A stretch of 64,000 bases of DNA from Apodospora peruviana. Its lineage: Eukaryota; Ascomycota; Sordariomycetes; Sordariales; Lasiosphaeriaceae. Within the stretch, counting starts at the first letter, position 1; each line of letters starts with the position of its first letter. Position numbers and translations under genes: made by a program. The stretch lies in NCBI GenBank assembly GCA_033439685.1, contig JAUEDM010000002.1, positions 2,294,001-2,358,000 on the forward strand. The letters run 5' to 3'. Positions 1-10,500 of this stretch are shown piece after piece. Below the pieces are notes generated by a model that did not search any database, had not been told where the DNA came from, and was given only the letters and a program-made list of their open reading frames with translations.

Positions 1-1368
1 CCATACCGACATACTTGAACCAGTTCGGCCTGCAGTCTTCCCTGTGGAGGAACGACGCGCCGTCCGTCAACCTGCCGGTGACGCAGCCCTTACACTTGGG
101 CGAGTTGGGGCAGTTAAAGAAGGGGATATGCTGGTACCCAATATCTCGGAACCTTGTAGAACCTGCTGTTAGCCTTGATTTCACAACAGGTATATCACAG
201 AAAGAGCCACGAACCAGTGAATGCGACTGGAATCTTCAAAGAGCCCCAGAGCAATGCTATGGACGGGCGCATCACCCCATCGCTCGTAAAAAAAGCCGCC
301 GGCTCTGTCGAGGTGGTTGAAGTAGTCTTCGTAGACCTTGCTCCGCCAGAAGTTCATGTCGCCAATCTCAAAGTTGCTCCAGAAATGGCAGGTCGAGTAG
401 CCGTTTGCCCTGTTGTTATGCTCCGGGCGACGGGTCTTATCCGTCAGCCAGTCCAGCGCGTTGTTCTCGTGCACATAACCGTCGTGCTCGGCCAGGAACT
501 TGAGCGTCTCGGGCCACAGCGTCGGAATCGACTGAGGCGCGTCGTACAGGTTGATGGTGAAGCCATACGTCTTATTATTGTCTTGCATGTAGCGGAATAC
601 GTCGTAGTCGACGTCGCAAAAGAAGTGGACCTTGGGCTCGACCCGCCAGTAGTACTGCGTGTTGGCAAGGGCTGGGTGCTTGTAGAACATGCCGCTGTTC
701 CATCGGCACATCTGATGGTACGAGACCTTGTCGGCGTACTGGATATCCTGCTCCTTCAGCATCTGGACCGACTCGTCGAACAGATCCATGTTTATCCAGG
801 AGGGCATCTTCCAGTGCTCGTCCGGTATAAGTTCTACCATCTCATGTCAGCCCACCTCGTCATTATTCCTACAGCGCGCGACAACGTACCATAATTGCAC
901 TTGGCCTTTGTGACTTCCTGCGTCTTCTTCTTGAATTCGTCCGAGAAGGGCACGTCGTTAAAGAAAGTCCACGGGTAGTTGAACTTGTGGTTCCATGTGC
1001 GTTCGAGGTCGCGCATCGCCTGCAACATGCCATCTAACTCTTCATTGCGGACCAGCGCGAGAAGCGTTGCGTTTATCCGTGCCGAGTTCTCGAGGCCCGG
1101 GGCATATTCCTCGGACGTCCGTACTAGGATTCCGTCGGGTTCTCCAGTAGCTATTGTCGACGCACGTAACCGTTAGTAAACTGTGGTATTCAGGACTGGG
1201 GAGAGGGGCGCAATGCTCACGATCCATGTTGGGATCTCGCTCGAATGACGGGGGAACGGCGCCCGGCTTTAATATGGACTTCCCGGGGTGGAAGATCTGG
1301 TAGATGAAGAAACACCACATCAAGACGGCAGCCAGCCCCAGCACCCTTACGGGTCGAGCGACAGCCAT
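1..1368 (-). CDS. KTR/KRE2-type alpha-1,2-mannosyltransferase (GT15), 3' end cut by window edge
   Basis: Golgi type II membrane enzyme that adds alpha-1,2-mannose from GDP-mannose to O- and N-linked glycans. Four exons read on the minus strand: 1368-1221, 1150-890, 833-215 and 152 to beyond position 1. The introns are 70, 56 and 62 bp, and the reading frame runs through all three junctions. The N-terminus has a short cytosolic tail and one membrane anchor (about residues 8-24, GLAAVLMWCFFIYQ). The lumenal catalytic domain carries family signatures: YYWRVEP, FFCDVDYDVFRYM, FYERWGDAPVHSIALGLF, and near the C-terminus the cysteine-rich CPNSPKCKGC segment. About 393 codons are present, so only the extreme C-terminus should be missing. 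The gene diverges from the gamma-tubulin complex gene. The family is clear; which KTR paralogue it is cannot be told. Confidence 0.93.
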
Positions 1369-1942
1369 GGCTTATCGAGGTCGTTCAATCAGTCCTGGAT
1401 GACGGATATTGTTGTTTGCGCTACAAGCATCGGGTCGCTATCGCTGTGCCGACAAGAGATGGAGGCTACGAGCTCATTTAGGATATCGACCGCGTTTCCT
1501 GGCTGGTCTGTCGTGGGTCGCTAACTGTGAATCGTCGCTCGCGTGGATTGGGATCGTTTGATGGCCTTGCTGTCCTGACATGGAAAGAAATGAGATGAAA
1601 TGTCTTATGCGCGTTGGTGAGGCGAGTGAGACGCAGTGCGGCTGGTGAAAAGTGCTGGATGCAACTGCAAGACGGTTGCGCCACTGAGGAAAAGGGGGGC
1701 GTGGGTAACGGCAGCGTTTCTGTGATCCGAGCGTCCAGTCCATCTTATCAGTTTATCATCCTATTGGCTGGCACGCAGCGGCTGGGCAAGTGTCGTCGCA
1801 GCTTGTGCTCCAGCGCGTTGGAGCGCCAAAACATCAAACATTCCACTATAAACTCAAGAGCTGAGACAAGCAGGAGTTAACCTCGAATTCAAACTTACAG
1901 CAGGGACGTTGAAATGACGCGCAGCGCTGGCCAGTTCTTATT
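1369..1942. promoter_or_regulatory. Shared divergent promoter region
   Basis: This 574 bp spacer lies between the start codons of the mannosyltransferase (minus) and the gamma-tubulin complex gene (plus), so it should hold both promoters and 5' leaders. I see no convincing ORF or RNA gene and no clear TATA box. Confidence 0.6.
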
Positions 1943-4696
1943 ATGGCATACCTTGCACAGTTGGGAGCATTAACAGATGAACTTGTTGCGGCTGTTCGTG
2001 CCATCCCAGAGGTGCGTGCATCCCATTTATTAATACTTGTCGACTTGTTCCCCTGACCACGACAAAAGACACAGCGCCAAAGACTCGACCTCTGTCGCGA
2101 GTCAACGCTGCGTGCTCTGAGGTATCACAATTTTGCTCGCACAAACCAGTTCGAGGTCGAGGACCGCTTGAATGGTCTAGAAGAGCGCTTTCGCGTGACG
2201 GGCAGAGATGCCCTCGCAGACGAGTTCAGGAAGCGCCTCGACGCGTTAGAGCCATTCCGCGACAAGTGGACGCCTGATGTGCTTCACTTCATCCTCGAGC
2301 TTGCTGATCAGCCAGCTCAAAAGTCCGACCTCAGCAACTTGCACTTGCTTGCCGCACCGGAGGAAGACACCCAACCCGGCTTGACCTGGCAGGATATCGC
2401 TCGAGAAGATGGCTGGCACGAGGACAAGGCGCTTTGGCGAAATATCAACTATGCGTCTAGCTCTGATGACGACAATGACCACCACTACCGCGACCACGAC
2501 GGTGATGATGCACGGTCAAGGACATCGGCAGCGTCCCTCAGCAGTATCTCCTCGAGCACGGATCAGTACCGACCGACAGTTCAGCAGCTAACCATCAAGT
2601 CGCCGGACGGCGAGCTACAGTTGACCCAAGTTAGAGAGAGCCAAATATGGAGACATGCGGACCATGCGGTCGCTGCAGAGGGCCGATTAAAGAAAAGGCC
2701 GATATCCAACCTGCAGTTTTTACGCGAGGCGCTTTTCATGTTGGGCGATCTGGAAACGACGCTCTTCGACTCCAGATGCGAACCTGTCACGACTTACCAG
2801 CTCGCAGATGTATCCTGGCAAACTCACAAGGCCCTTGCAACTTCGTTTGCTGAGTGCGGGAGAAAACTTGCTCCTTTGCGCGATTTCGTGAAGAGGCAAC
2901 AGCAGGTGCCGCTTCTACAGGTGTTCCAAGATTCTCTACAGAAAGCATTGCGTTCCTTCGATAGGGAGTTGGCCGCGATTCAAGGTCGCTTTGTTTCTGT
3001 CCAGCAAGATGTGGTTGTGAGCCTGCTGGCGGTGTTGGCGGAGCTAAGCCCGTATTTGCTGCCACTGTATGCGCTTTCGGGCATTATCCAGCAACTCCAA
3101 GAAGAGCGCAACCCCCACGCCTTTCGCTACCTTGAGTTACTCTTTGATGCGGTCGGGATGGCCCAGATTGAGGGACGCCGTGGCGCCTACGCCCTTCTTG
3201 GAAGGATATTCTTCGACTGCTTTCAGGTCTACCTGAAGCCAATCCGGCTTTGGATGGAGGAGGGCAAACTCGTACCGGGAGACAGGACCTTCTTCGTCTC
3301 AGGGCCATCAACGAAGCAGCCGCTTCACCAAATTTGGAAAAGCCGGTTCAATCTTCTCCGGAGCCCAGAGGGCACCCTCCATGCGCCCCGGTTCCTCCAA
3401 CCAGCCATCACTCGCATTTTTACAACAGGTAAAAGTATTGTGGTTCTGAAGCACTTGAAACAGCACGAGTCTCTCAGGAAGCAGAGGGACCGGAACGAGC
3501 CGCAGATGGACTTTGCCACGGTTTGTCCAGAGGATGTCGAGTTCGCGCCCTTTTCGGAACTCTTCGGCGCCGCGTTTGATGGTTGGATCCAGAGCAAACA
3601 CCACACCGCGTCCGCCACGCTCCATGCGCTGCTCTTTAATTCTTACGGTTTATCGCAGGGTCTCGACGCTCTGGAGTACATCTATCTGATGTCGGACGGC
3701 TCAAAATCGCATGCGTTTGCCTCGGCTGTTTTCCGACATCTTGACAGCTTCAGCGCTGCTTGGAAGGATCGTTTCACGCTGACCGAGATTGCTCAAGAGG
3801 CATTTTCGACATGCGTGGACACGTATCGCCTGTCGGCTGAGGTTGGCCCGCACAGTGTCGCCCAAAGTGCAACTGCTTCTCGATCCTCTGTTCGCCTCGG
3901 TCTTCCTACGATCCGTCTCGGGTACCGGCTGCCCTGGCCAGTCCGCATAATTGTCCCCGAGGAAGCTATTGAAGGCTATCACAGAATGTTTACATTCTTA
4001 CTTCAGATCCGCCGAACCATATTTGTCCTCACACATCCCATTCTCAGCTTCCAGGCCGATCGAGATGGTAGTGCGACAGATCGTTCACCAAAGTACTATC
4101 TCTTGCGAACAAAGACATTGTGGTTCTGCAATATTCTTCTGACATACCTAACTACGTTGGTTCTTGCGCCAAGTATGGCCAAACTGAGAGATGATCTGCG
4201 CAACGCCGTAGATGTCGACGAAATGGTCGCGGCACATGCAGAGTTTATCAATCGCATCACCAGCGAATCCTGCCAGGGGCCGAAACTGCAGCCGATCCGC
4301 GACTGCATATTGGACATCCTAGATCTGGCTATCAAGGCGGAGGACACGCACCGAGCGGAGATGGTCAGAGAGGCAGAGGAAGACCAGGAGTCCTCTAGGC
4401 TCTCTGTGATGTCGCCCTTCAAGTCTCCCAGCAAAAGCACTAGGAAAGCAGCGGTTAAGGAGGAGGAGCAAGATATGGTGTCGCCTGACGTGGAAGCTAT
4501 GATGAGGAAGAGCGTGATGGGAGCGTCATCGGGCAAGCCATATGCCGTGGCGATGAGAGACATGCATGCCGATTTTGAGCGGCATCTACGTTTCGTAGCG
4601 GGAGGACTCCGCGGCGTGGCCAGGGCGAGTCGGGAGAAGGCAGCAGGGAAGTGGGATATGTTGGCCGAGATGCTCGAGGTCGGCATTCGAGACTGA
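1943..4696 (+). CDS. Gamma-tubulin complex component (Spc97/Spc98 family), GCP5-like
   Basis: Subunit of the gamma-tubulin complex that nucleates microtubules at the spindle pole body. Exon 1 is 1943-2011 (MAYLAQLGALTDELVAAVRA...), joined in phase 0 to exon 2 at 2075-4696 through a 63 bp intron (GTGCGT ... CACAG). The product is 896 aa. The open frame alone would begin at a TTG at 2168; the upstream exon supplies a proper ATG and an N-terminal helix. Residues about 60-150 (HFILELADQ, LTWQDIAREDGW) resemble the N-terminus of fungal GCP5/Mod21 and are followed by a Ser/Asp/His-rich linker. The region from about 210 on is the conserved grip1/grip2 body (LREALFMLGDLETTLF, FNLLRSPEG, MFTFLLQIRRTIFVL). 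A Ser/Lys/Glu-rich insert lies near residues 750-800. The family is firm; GCP5 rather than GCP4 or GCP6 is an inference from the N-terminus and the size. Confidence 0.85.
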
Positions 4697-5403
4697 ATCA
4701 GGGAGACTCTGTGAAATACCTTTGTAGTGAACTACAGGACTATCAACAAACCGCATCCTAGGTACTTGAACGTGAAAGATGCTCTGTACTATCATATACG
4801 ACCATAGGCACTGGAAAACTCGGGATCCCGTCCGCTCTCCCATAGATAAGCCAGTGACCGCCAGACTAGTAGTTGGGTCGGTGACGACCAGCGAATCCCT
4901 GGTGTTGTATGTTATCTTTTTGCTAGATAATAATATGTGCAATTATACGGATACCTTTGAGAACATGAACAGTGTGAACTACCGTGTTAAATGATAATTA
5001 CACCCCCATTATTGCAGATGTCAGATCTCTTACTTATCTCCGGTGGTTTTGATTGGCTGGTGGATAGATCTCTGATGCTACATCACGGACTACGTACCTA
5101 TTCAGCCTCATGTGGCGTCTTGACCTTTTCTGACTTTACGCCCCACCTCCAGACAGACATCCCTCCCGCCATCCAAGAAGCTTATACAGACGGCATCTCG
5201 ACAACGCGATCACGCAAAACATACAACAATAAAACATCGCTCCACCTTTGCATTCTACTACTGTCCGAGAACAGGATAGACGACAACAATAAGTTGAAAA
5301 CGAAGCTCTGTCACTGTCGTCGCAGTAAAAAAACACAAGCAAATCTATAAATCCGACTTTGCTATCTCGCCGAATCCCCCACCACTACCATCCTCTTCCA
5401 AAG
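4697..5403. other. Intergenic spacer, 3' UTR and YJU2 promoter
   Basis: A spacer of 707 bp, AT-richer than the flanking exons. It holds the 3' end of the gamma-tubulin complex gene and the promoter/leader of YJU2. The 119-aa plus-strand ORF here has no recognisable domain and reads as chance sequence. Confidence 0.6.
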
Positions 5404-6476
5404 ATGTCTGAACGAAAAGTATTGACCAAATACTACCCGCCTGACTTCGATCCTTCGCAGATCGGCCGTTCACGCGGCCCCAAGCAAACGGGCCCTAAAG
5501 TCCAAGTCGTCAGACTGATGGCACCCTTCTCGCTCAAGTGCACCGCCTGCGGCGAGTACATGTACAAAGGGCGCAAGTTCAACGCACGCAAAGAAACGCC
5601 GGTAGACGAGCGCTACCTGGGCATTCAGATCTATCGGTTTTTTATCCGGTGCACGCGGTGTTCGGCAGAGTAATGCTTTTTCTCCCCCCTCCCCCCCCCC
5701 CCCCCCCCCCCCCACTTTCTCTCTTACCCCCTTACTGACAAGTTAGAATCGTCTTCAAAACCGATCCCCGCAACCAAGACTACGAGGTCGAGCGCGGCGC
5801 GAAGCGAAACACGGAGCCCTGGCGACGCGGTCTAGAAGCGGAGCTGGAAGAGAGCGACGAAGCGAGACTCGACCGCATCGAGCGCGAGATGCAAGCTGGC
5901 GACGGTCCGGATGCGTTGAAAATGGAGGAGCGCAACGCCATGGCTGAACTTGAGGCAAAAACGGCGGACGCGAAGCGCGAGATGGCTGTCGCTGATGCGC
6001 TCGACGAAATCAGGAGCCGAAATGCCAGACTCGAAAGGGCGCAGCGCGAGGGCGGCGTTGATGTGGAATCGTTGGTGATGGAGCGGCCGGGCGACGAGGA
6101 GGAACGGAGAAGGAGACGGGAGGAGGAAGAGGATGCCGAGGCGGCGAGGAGGGCTTTTGCGTTTGCAAGGACGCAGGCGAATATGTTGGGGGAGGAAATT
6201 TTACCTGATGCTGATGCTGATGCTGATGCTGATGCTGATGCTGATGCTGATGCTGATGTGGATGGAGTGGAGGTCGGGGAGCCGCCGGTGGTAACAGCAG
6301 CAGCAACGGGCCCGGAAGCAAAACCAACACCACACGTGGTGAAGGTGGCAGCAGCAGCGCCAGACCTCACCGCTTCTCAGCTGATGCCGCCCCCTCCGAC
6401 CTTCAAACGCCAGGTCAAGAAGAAAAAGGATCACTCGGCATTACTGGGGATCAAGAAGAAGCCGTCTATGATATGA
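5404..6476 (+). CDS. YJU2: Splicing factor YJU2 (CWC16 family)
   Basis: Spliceosomal protein associated with the Prp19 complex that promotes the first catalytic step of splicing. Two exons, 5404-5669 and 5747-6476, are joined in phase 2 (A-E-I-V-F) and give 331 aa. The N-terminal half is the conserved core: MSERKVLTKYYPPDFDPS, RLMAPFSLKCTACGEYMYKG and IYRFFIRCTRCSAE, with two CxxC pairs typical of the zinc-binding site. It continues with FKTDPRNQDYEVERGA. The C-terminal half is a charged coiled coil, then a pure (Asp-Ala)8 run, then a lysine-rich tail (FKRQVKKKKDHSALLGIKKK). The ATG at 5404 is the first in frame; the frame extends further upstream only through non-ATG codons. The intron contains a C23 run. 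Confidence 0.95.
5691..5713. repeat. C23 homopolymer inside the YJU2 intron
   Basis: Twenty-three consecutive cytosines, directly preceded by a shorter C run and one T. The tract lies between the donor (5670) and the probable branch site CTGAC (5735-5739) of the 77 bp intron. Assembly or sequencing may have misjudged its exact length. Confidence 0.9.
6207..6254. repeat. (GATGCT)8 hexamer repeat in YJU2 coding sequence
   Basis: Eight perfect tandem copies of GATGCT encode alternating Asp-Ala. Codon use is identical in every copy, so recent slippage is likelier than conserved function. Changes in copy number keep the frame. Confidence 0.95.
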
Positions 6477-7327
6477 GGAATTTGGCGAAGAGCATTTCGT
6501 CCGTTGGCTATGAAGGTGGGTTGTATTTATGGGATTAGTGGATCGGCTTTACATGGCTGCTTGTTGTAAAATGTTCATACCCGGGAGATAATGACATGCT
6601 TGGCGTTGGCTTTTATTGAGATGGAGAGAAATGGCGCATCGTGTTCATCATTTCCGCAACAGATGGTTCACATACATGCGCATATATTACGTTGGCTTGT
6701 GCTTATGCGAAATGGTTTCATTTGATCATCAGTCATTGCCAGGACTTCTGCAACATGGAATTGTATATACAAGTTGCCACATGTCGCAGTTCTCCCGAAT
6801 CTTCCAAGCCAACGCAAACTCTCAGAACGCCGTACTTTGTTACTTATGCGATCCAGGACACCCAAACAGTAGAAAAAACCCGACCAGAAAAAAAAAAACC
6901 TGTGTGTTGCAGTAATTCTCAATGACCGAGATTGACCGAACCATCGAAAAAAAGAGGGCAAACCCCAAACCAATGTGATGAACCTCGTGCCGCCGAAACC
7001 AAACTTTGCTCATCATCGTTCCTGATTCATGTGCTGCTGCTGGCTGCAGCTTTTCAGTTCATGTACGGTTTTCTTCCCGACCATTGCAACTCTGAACGCC
7101 AAGTTTCTCGCTTGTTCGCCCTCTCCTCGTCTGAACAGTCAGGGGACCAGCTGTACATTTGTATCTCCAAACCCCTGTATATCCGTCCGCTTTTAACGGA
7201 CAAGCGCCAGCCTAGCAGCCAGGCAGATAGGTTAGATAGACGAGAACAACCGTTTATCCCCAGGACAACCCAAATTATTGTCTCGCTTCGCTTCTCACGA
7301 GGGGCTGCGCAGAGCCGGAGAAGTCAA
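6477..7327. other. Convergent 3' spacer
   Basis: An 851 bp spacer between the 3' ends of YJU2 (plus) and the small unknown gene (minus). It has A-rich stretches near 6890 and 6945. The overlapping 94-151 aa ORFs are low complexity, lack domains and are not called. Confidence 0.6.
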
Positions 7328-7594
7328 TCATCTCTGGTAGTTGTAATCGCTCGGGTTCCGACGACGATTGGAAACGCCATTTGGTAGAGCCGACGGGCCG
7401 CTTCCATCACCATCTTGAGACTGGCCGCCACCGCTCCCCGATCTTCTGACGTTCGACTGCGATGCCGCCTCCATCTGTCGCTTTGTGTGTTGGTGCATGG
7501 AGCGCGAGTATGTGCCCAGGTCGGCGGGGGGAGGTGGCGACATGTTCATCGAATAAGAGTCTCTCGCAGACGACATGATGTCCGAGTGTGACAA
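7328..7594 (-). CDS. Small hypothetical protein, Ser/Pro/Gln-rich
   Basis: An 88-aa intronless ORF. I do not recognise a named family. The core is ADLGTYSRSMHQHTKRQMEA, preceded by a Ser/Met/Pro-rich stretch (SYSMNMSPPPP) and followed by a Ser/Gly/Asp-rich tail ending NPSDYNYQR. The composition (proline run, basic patch, amphipathic middle) looks like a disordered protein under selection, not random translation. The start could be the ATG at 7594 or the one at 7576 (MSSARDSY). There is no signal peptide or membrane segment. Coding status is probable, and the function is unknown. Confidence 0.55.
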   Translation of the reverse strand: MSHSDIMSSARDSYSMNMSPPPPADLGTYSRSMHQHTKRQMEAASQSNVRRSGSGGGQSQDGDGSGPSALPNGVSNRRRNPSDYNYQR

Positions 7595-10500
7595 ATGGAA
7601 GTGACGATATGAGATAGTTGTTTAGCGGAGGGTATGGAGTAGTTGGACGAGATGAGTAACGTCTCAACTCGGATCGTATCTGACTGACTGGAAATCTGAC
7701 TGAGAGCAGCAGATAATGTCGAGGATCAAGATGCCTTGGCTAAGAGAGTATGATGGCTTATGAAAAAGATATTTTGCGTGGAGATGTGGTGTGGACTAAA
7801 GAAAATAGAGTGTGATGGATTGTTGTAGGCTGGGCAAAGAAAAGCGTCGGCTTGGTTCGGGGGAAGAAGAAATTTATAAACAAAATGCTCTGGTGAACAA
7901 AGGGTAAGCTTATACTCGTAGGGCGACACTAGTCGGTACGGGGGCAAGAACCGAAGGGTTCGTTTGTTCGACACGACCCACTAGTGATGAAAGACATCAA
8001 GACAGGTAGCTACCGGCCAGGGACCTACGCCGCAGGCCGTAGTCCTTCGCTACCTAGGCATCTGGGACAGCCCTCCGAAGGACGACGTGGGCGGGGAGGT
8101 AGGCACGAGGTAGATCACACGTCCCCTCCCCTCACGGCGCCGACTCCTTCTCCCCAACCTCACGCCATCCATCATTTTGATCTGCGGGCCTGGTCTGTTC
8201 TAGGTCCCCTCTTTTCGCGCTCCATCCCCCGACGCCCCGTTGGATCTCCCACACTCGCAAATTAGAAGACCCTCTTGCCGGCTGTTGTCTCTGTCTGCTT
8301 GGGTGTGCCTTTGGGGAGGAACTCTAGCGCTGCGACCCTCGTTCTGCACGTCCGCCCCTTTTTCGTGAGTGATCGACAATGATGAGCGCTGTGCTAGCAT
8401 AGGAGCCACGGCAGGCCGTCTGCACGATATGAGCGGACCCCGAGTACCCTGGACTGGGCCAATCGACCAGAGACGGGCCTGCTTTGCCACAGATCGGACT
8501 CCTGTTGGTCCACATTGTAAGTAGGCTCCCCGGGTGTGGTGCTTTTTGTTTCTGAACCTCATGCCCGCTTTTTCGGGCTGTTCCTTTGGTTTAGGGGTCC
8601 ACGATGGCATCAGGGTTGACGAAGGGAGGGGTAGAAGGTGGACGGTACATTGGAAGACATTGGCGCGATGGCGTCCGTCCGGGCCTCGGTGAGTAACGAA
8701 CGGCTCAAAAAAGCAAGACCCTGCTGATCATGAGCAAAACGGAGGGTCATCCAACTCATAGCCAACAGACCCACACATACGACACTGGAGACGTCAACGG
8801 GAGGCGAGTGACGAAAGAGGTGTCGCAACGGTATTATACAACCCGCCCATTGGCGATCCGTCAATGACCTACTAACCATCCATTCGTAGTTCAGTAGCGA
8901 TGACGGGACTGCTGGTATGGCTGAAAGCTTAAAGTTTTCTTCAATGAACTGGCGCCGATATTTGGTTTAGTCATACGTGTCATACAGCTGTTTTCACGAT
9001 GATTCTGCCGACCGAGACAGCAGAGCTGATATGAGCGTTAGGTGATGCACTAGCCGATGAAAACGGTGTAAGTGCTGGGTGAAGGATCAACAGTACAGCA
9101 GATACGTGTTCGACTTAACGGCGGCGTGTAGGTAGCGGGTGTACACATACCGGAACAGGCTGTGATCCTCCCAGCTTAATCCAGAAAGGATGGACGGCTT
9201 GCCATGATGTCAGTGGTTGGTTCACGACAGCCGACGTCCACCATACAGGGTGCTCCTGCAGCCCGCAGAAAGAAGATGGGCGGACGGGCTTTCGTCCGGC
9301 ATACCATGGTCCAAAAGTTGGCAGACCGGCATTCCTTGGCGCGCAGAAACATGGCATTTCATGTTTACCCATGGCTTTGAAGCTATTTCGACCTGCAGTC
9401 AGATGGGAAAAATCAAGAATTCCCATAACACCATTCGAGACCCTGCCGAGACATCGGGCCTCTTCTCGGCACCCGATTCCTATGCTTGCTAGTGTAGAAA
9501 AGGGCGGGCACCAGGAGGGCACCACCAGAGTCGGGGTTGATGAGATGGGCCACTGCTGAGGCTGGGCGTCTCCTAACGGCCGAGCATCGAAATGGAAAGG
9601 TGGAGCTTTCCGAAGAGAATGTTGAGAAACGGCGAATTCTGGAAGCTCTGACGACAGTTCTGACGGGGGTTGACGTCGTTTCTCACCAAAAAAGACAAAA
9701 GTGAGACGGAATGAAGATTTGCCTTCCTTCGAGTGAGGTCAGACAGCGGCGAACGGCTGTTTGCTGTTAGTGCGATGCGCCACCAAAAGGCGGCGCTGTG
9801 GAACCCCAAGCGTCATGTACGATGACCTCATCCTGCACCCCTGTAATCCGTAAGCCCAGCCAAGCCTGCGGGCCTTGGCGATGTTACCCGCAGACCACAC
9901 CCTTGCGGATACCTTCAATTGCACGTTTGCGAGTGAGATGTTTCCCCGGACTCCACAAATATATCCACCCTTTTCTTGGTTCTATTACCACATTCGCCTC
10001 TACAGTTGGAACTTCCTCTTTACAGTAAACGACGCAAATCATCCAGCCCTGGAATAAGCTCATCTTGCAGCAGCTCATGGTGTGCCATGCTAATCAGATC
10101 TCCGCACAAAAAGGGGTACCAGTGATTTCAGAGGGCCTAGACTTTCGAGACTGAACCTCCACTCCAGCGGGCCGGTAAACTCTTATGTCATAAGACGACA
10201 AGATCGGACGTAAGTGTTCAGCTCGGAGAGAACCCCAACGCCATTACCATCATTAATCAGTATTGGTGACACAAAACTCGTCATTCCAAGCACCAAAATA
10301 AGGACGAGTACGGGTCCTACCCTTACACGAGTGACCTCGTTGGACCCTCTGTGCATTTGCATCCGATCCGGTGCGGCTCATTTTCTTTGTGTACGGCAAG
10401 CTAGCCACCGTACCTGAAGGGTCTTGGACCCTTCATCGACCAGCTTCGGTAGAACCTACCCGGAACTTTTGACGACCTTTTGCGATTCGGCTCCTTTCGG

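Noticed and set aside
9115..9525. 136-aa minus-strand ORF (also 8200-8610)
   Set aside because: Cys/Trp/Arg-rich with no domain, no signal peptide and no neighbouring exon. Treated as non-coding.
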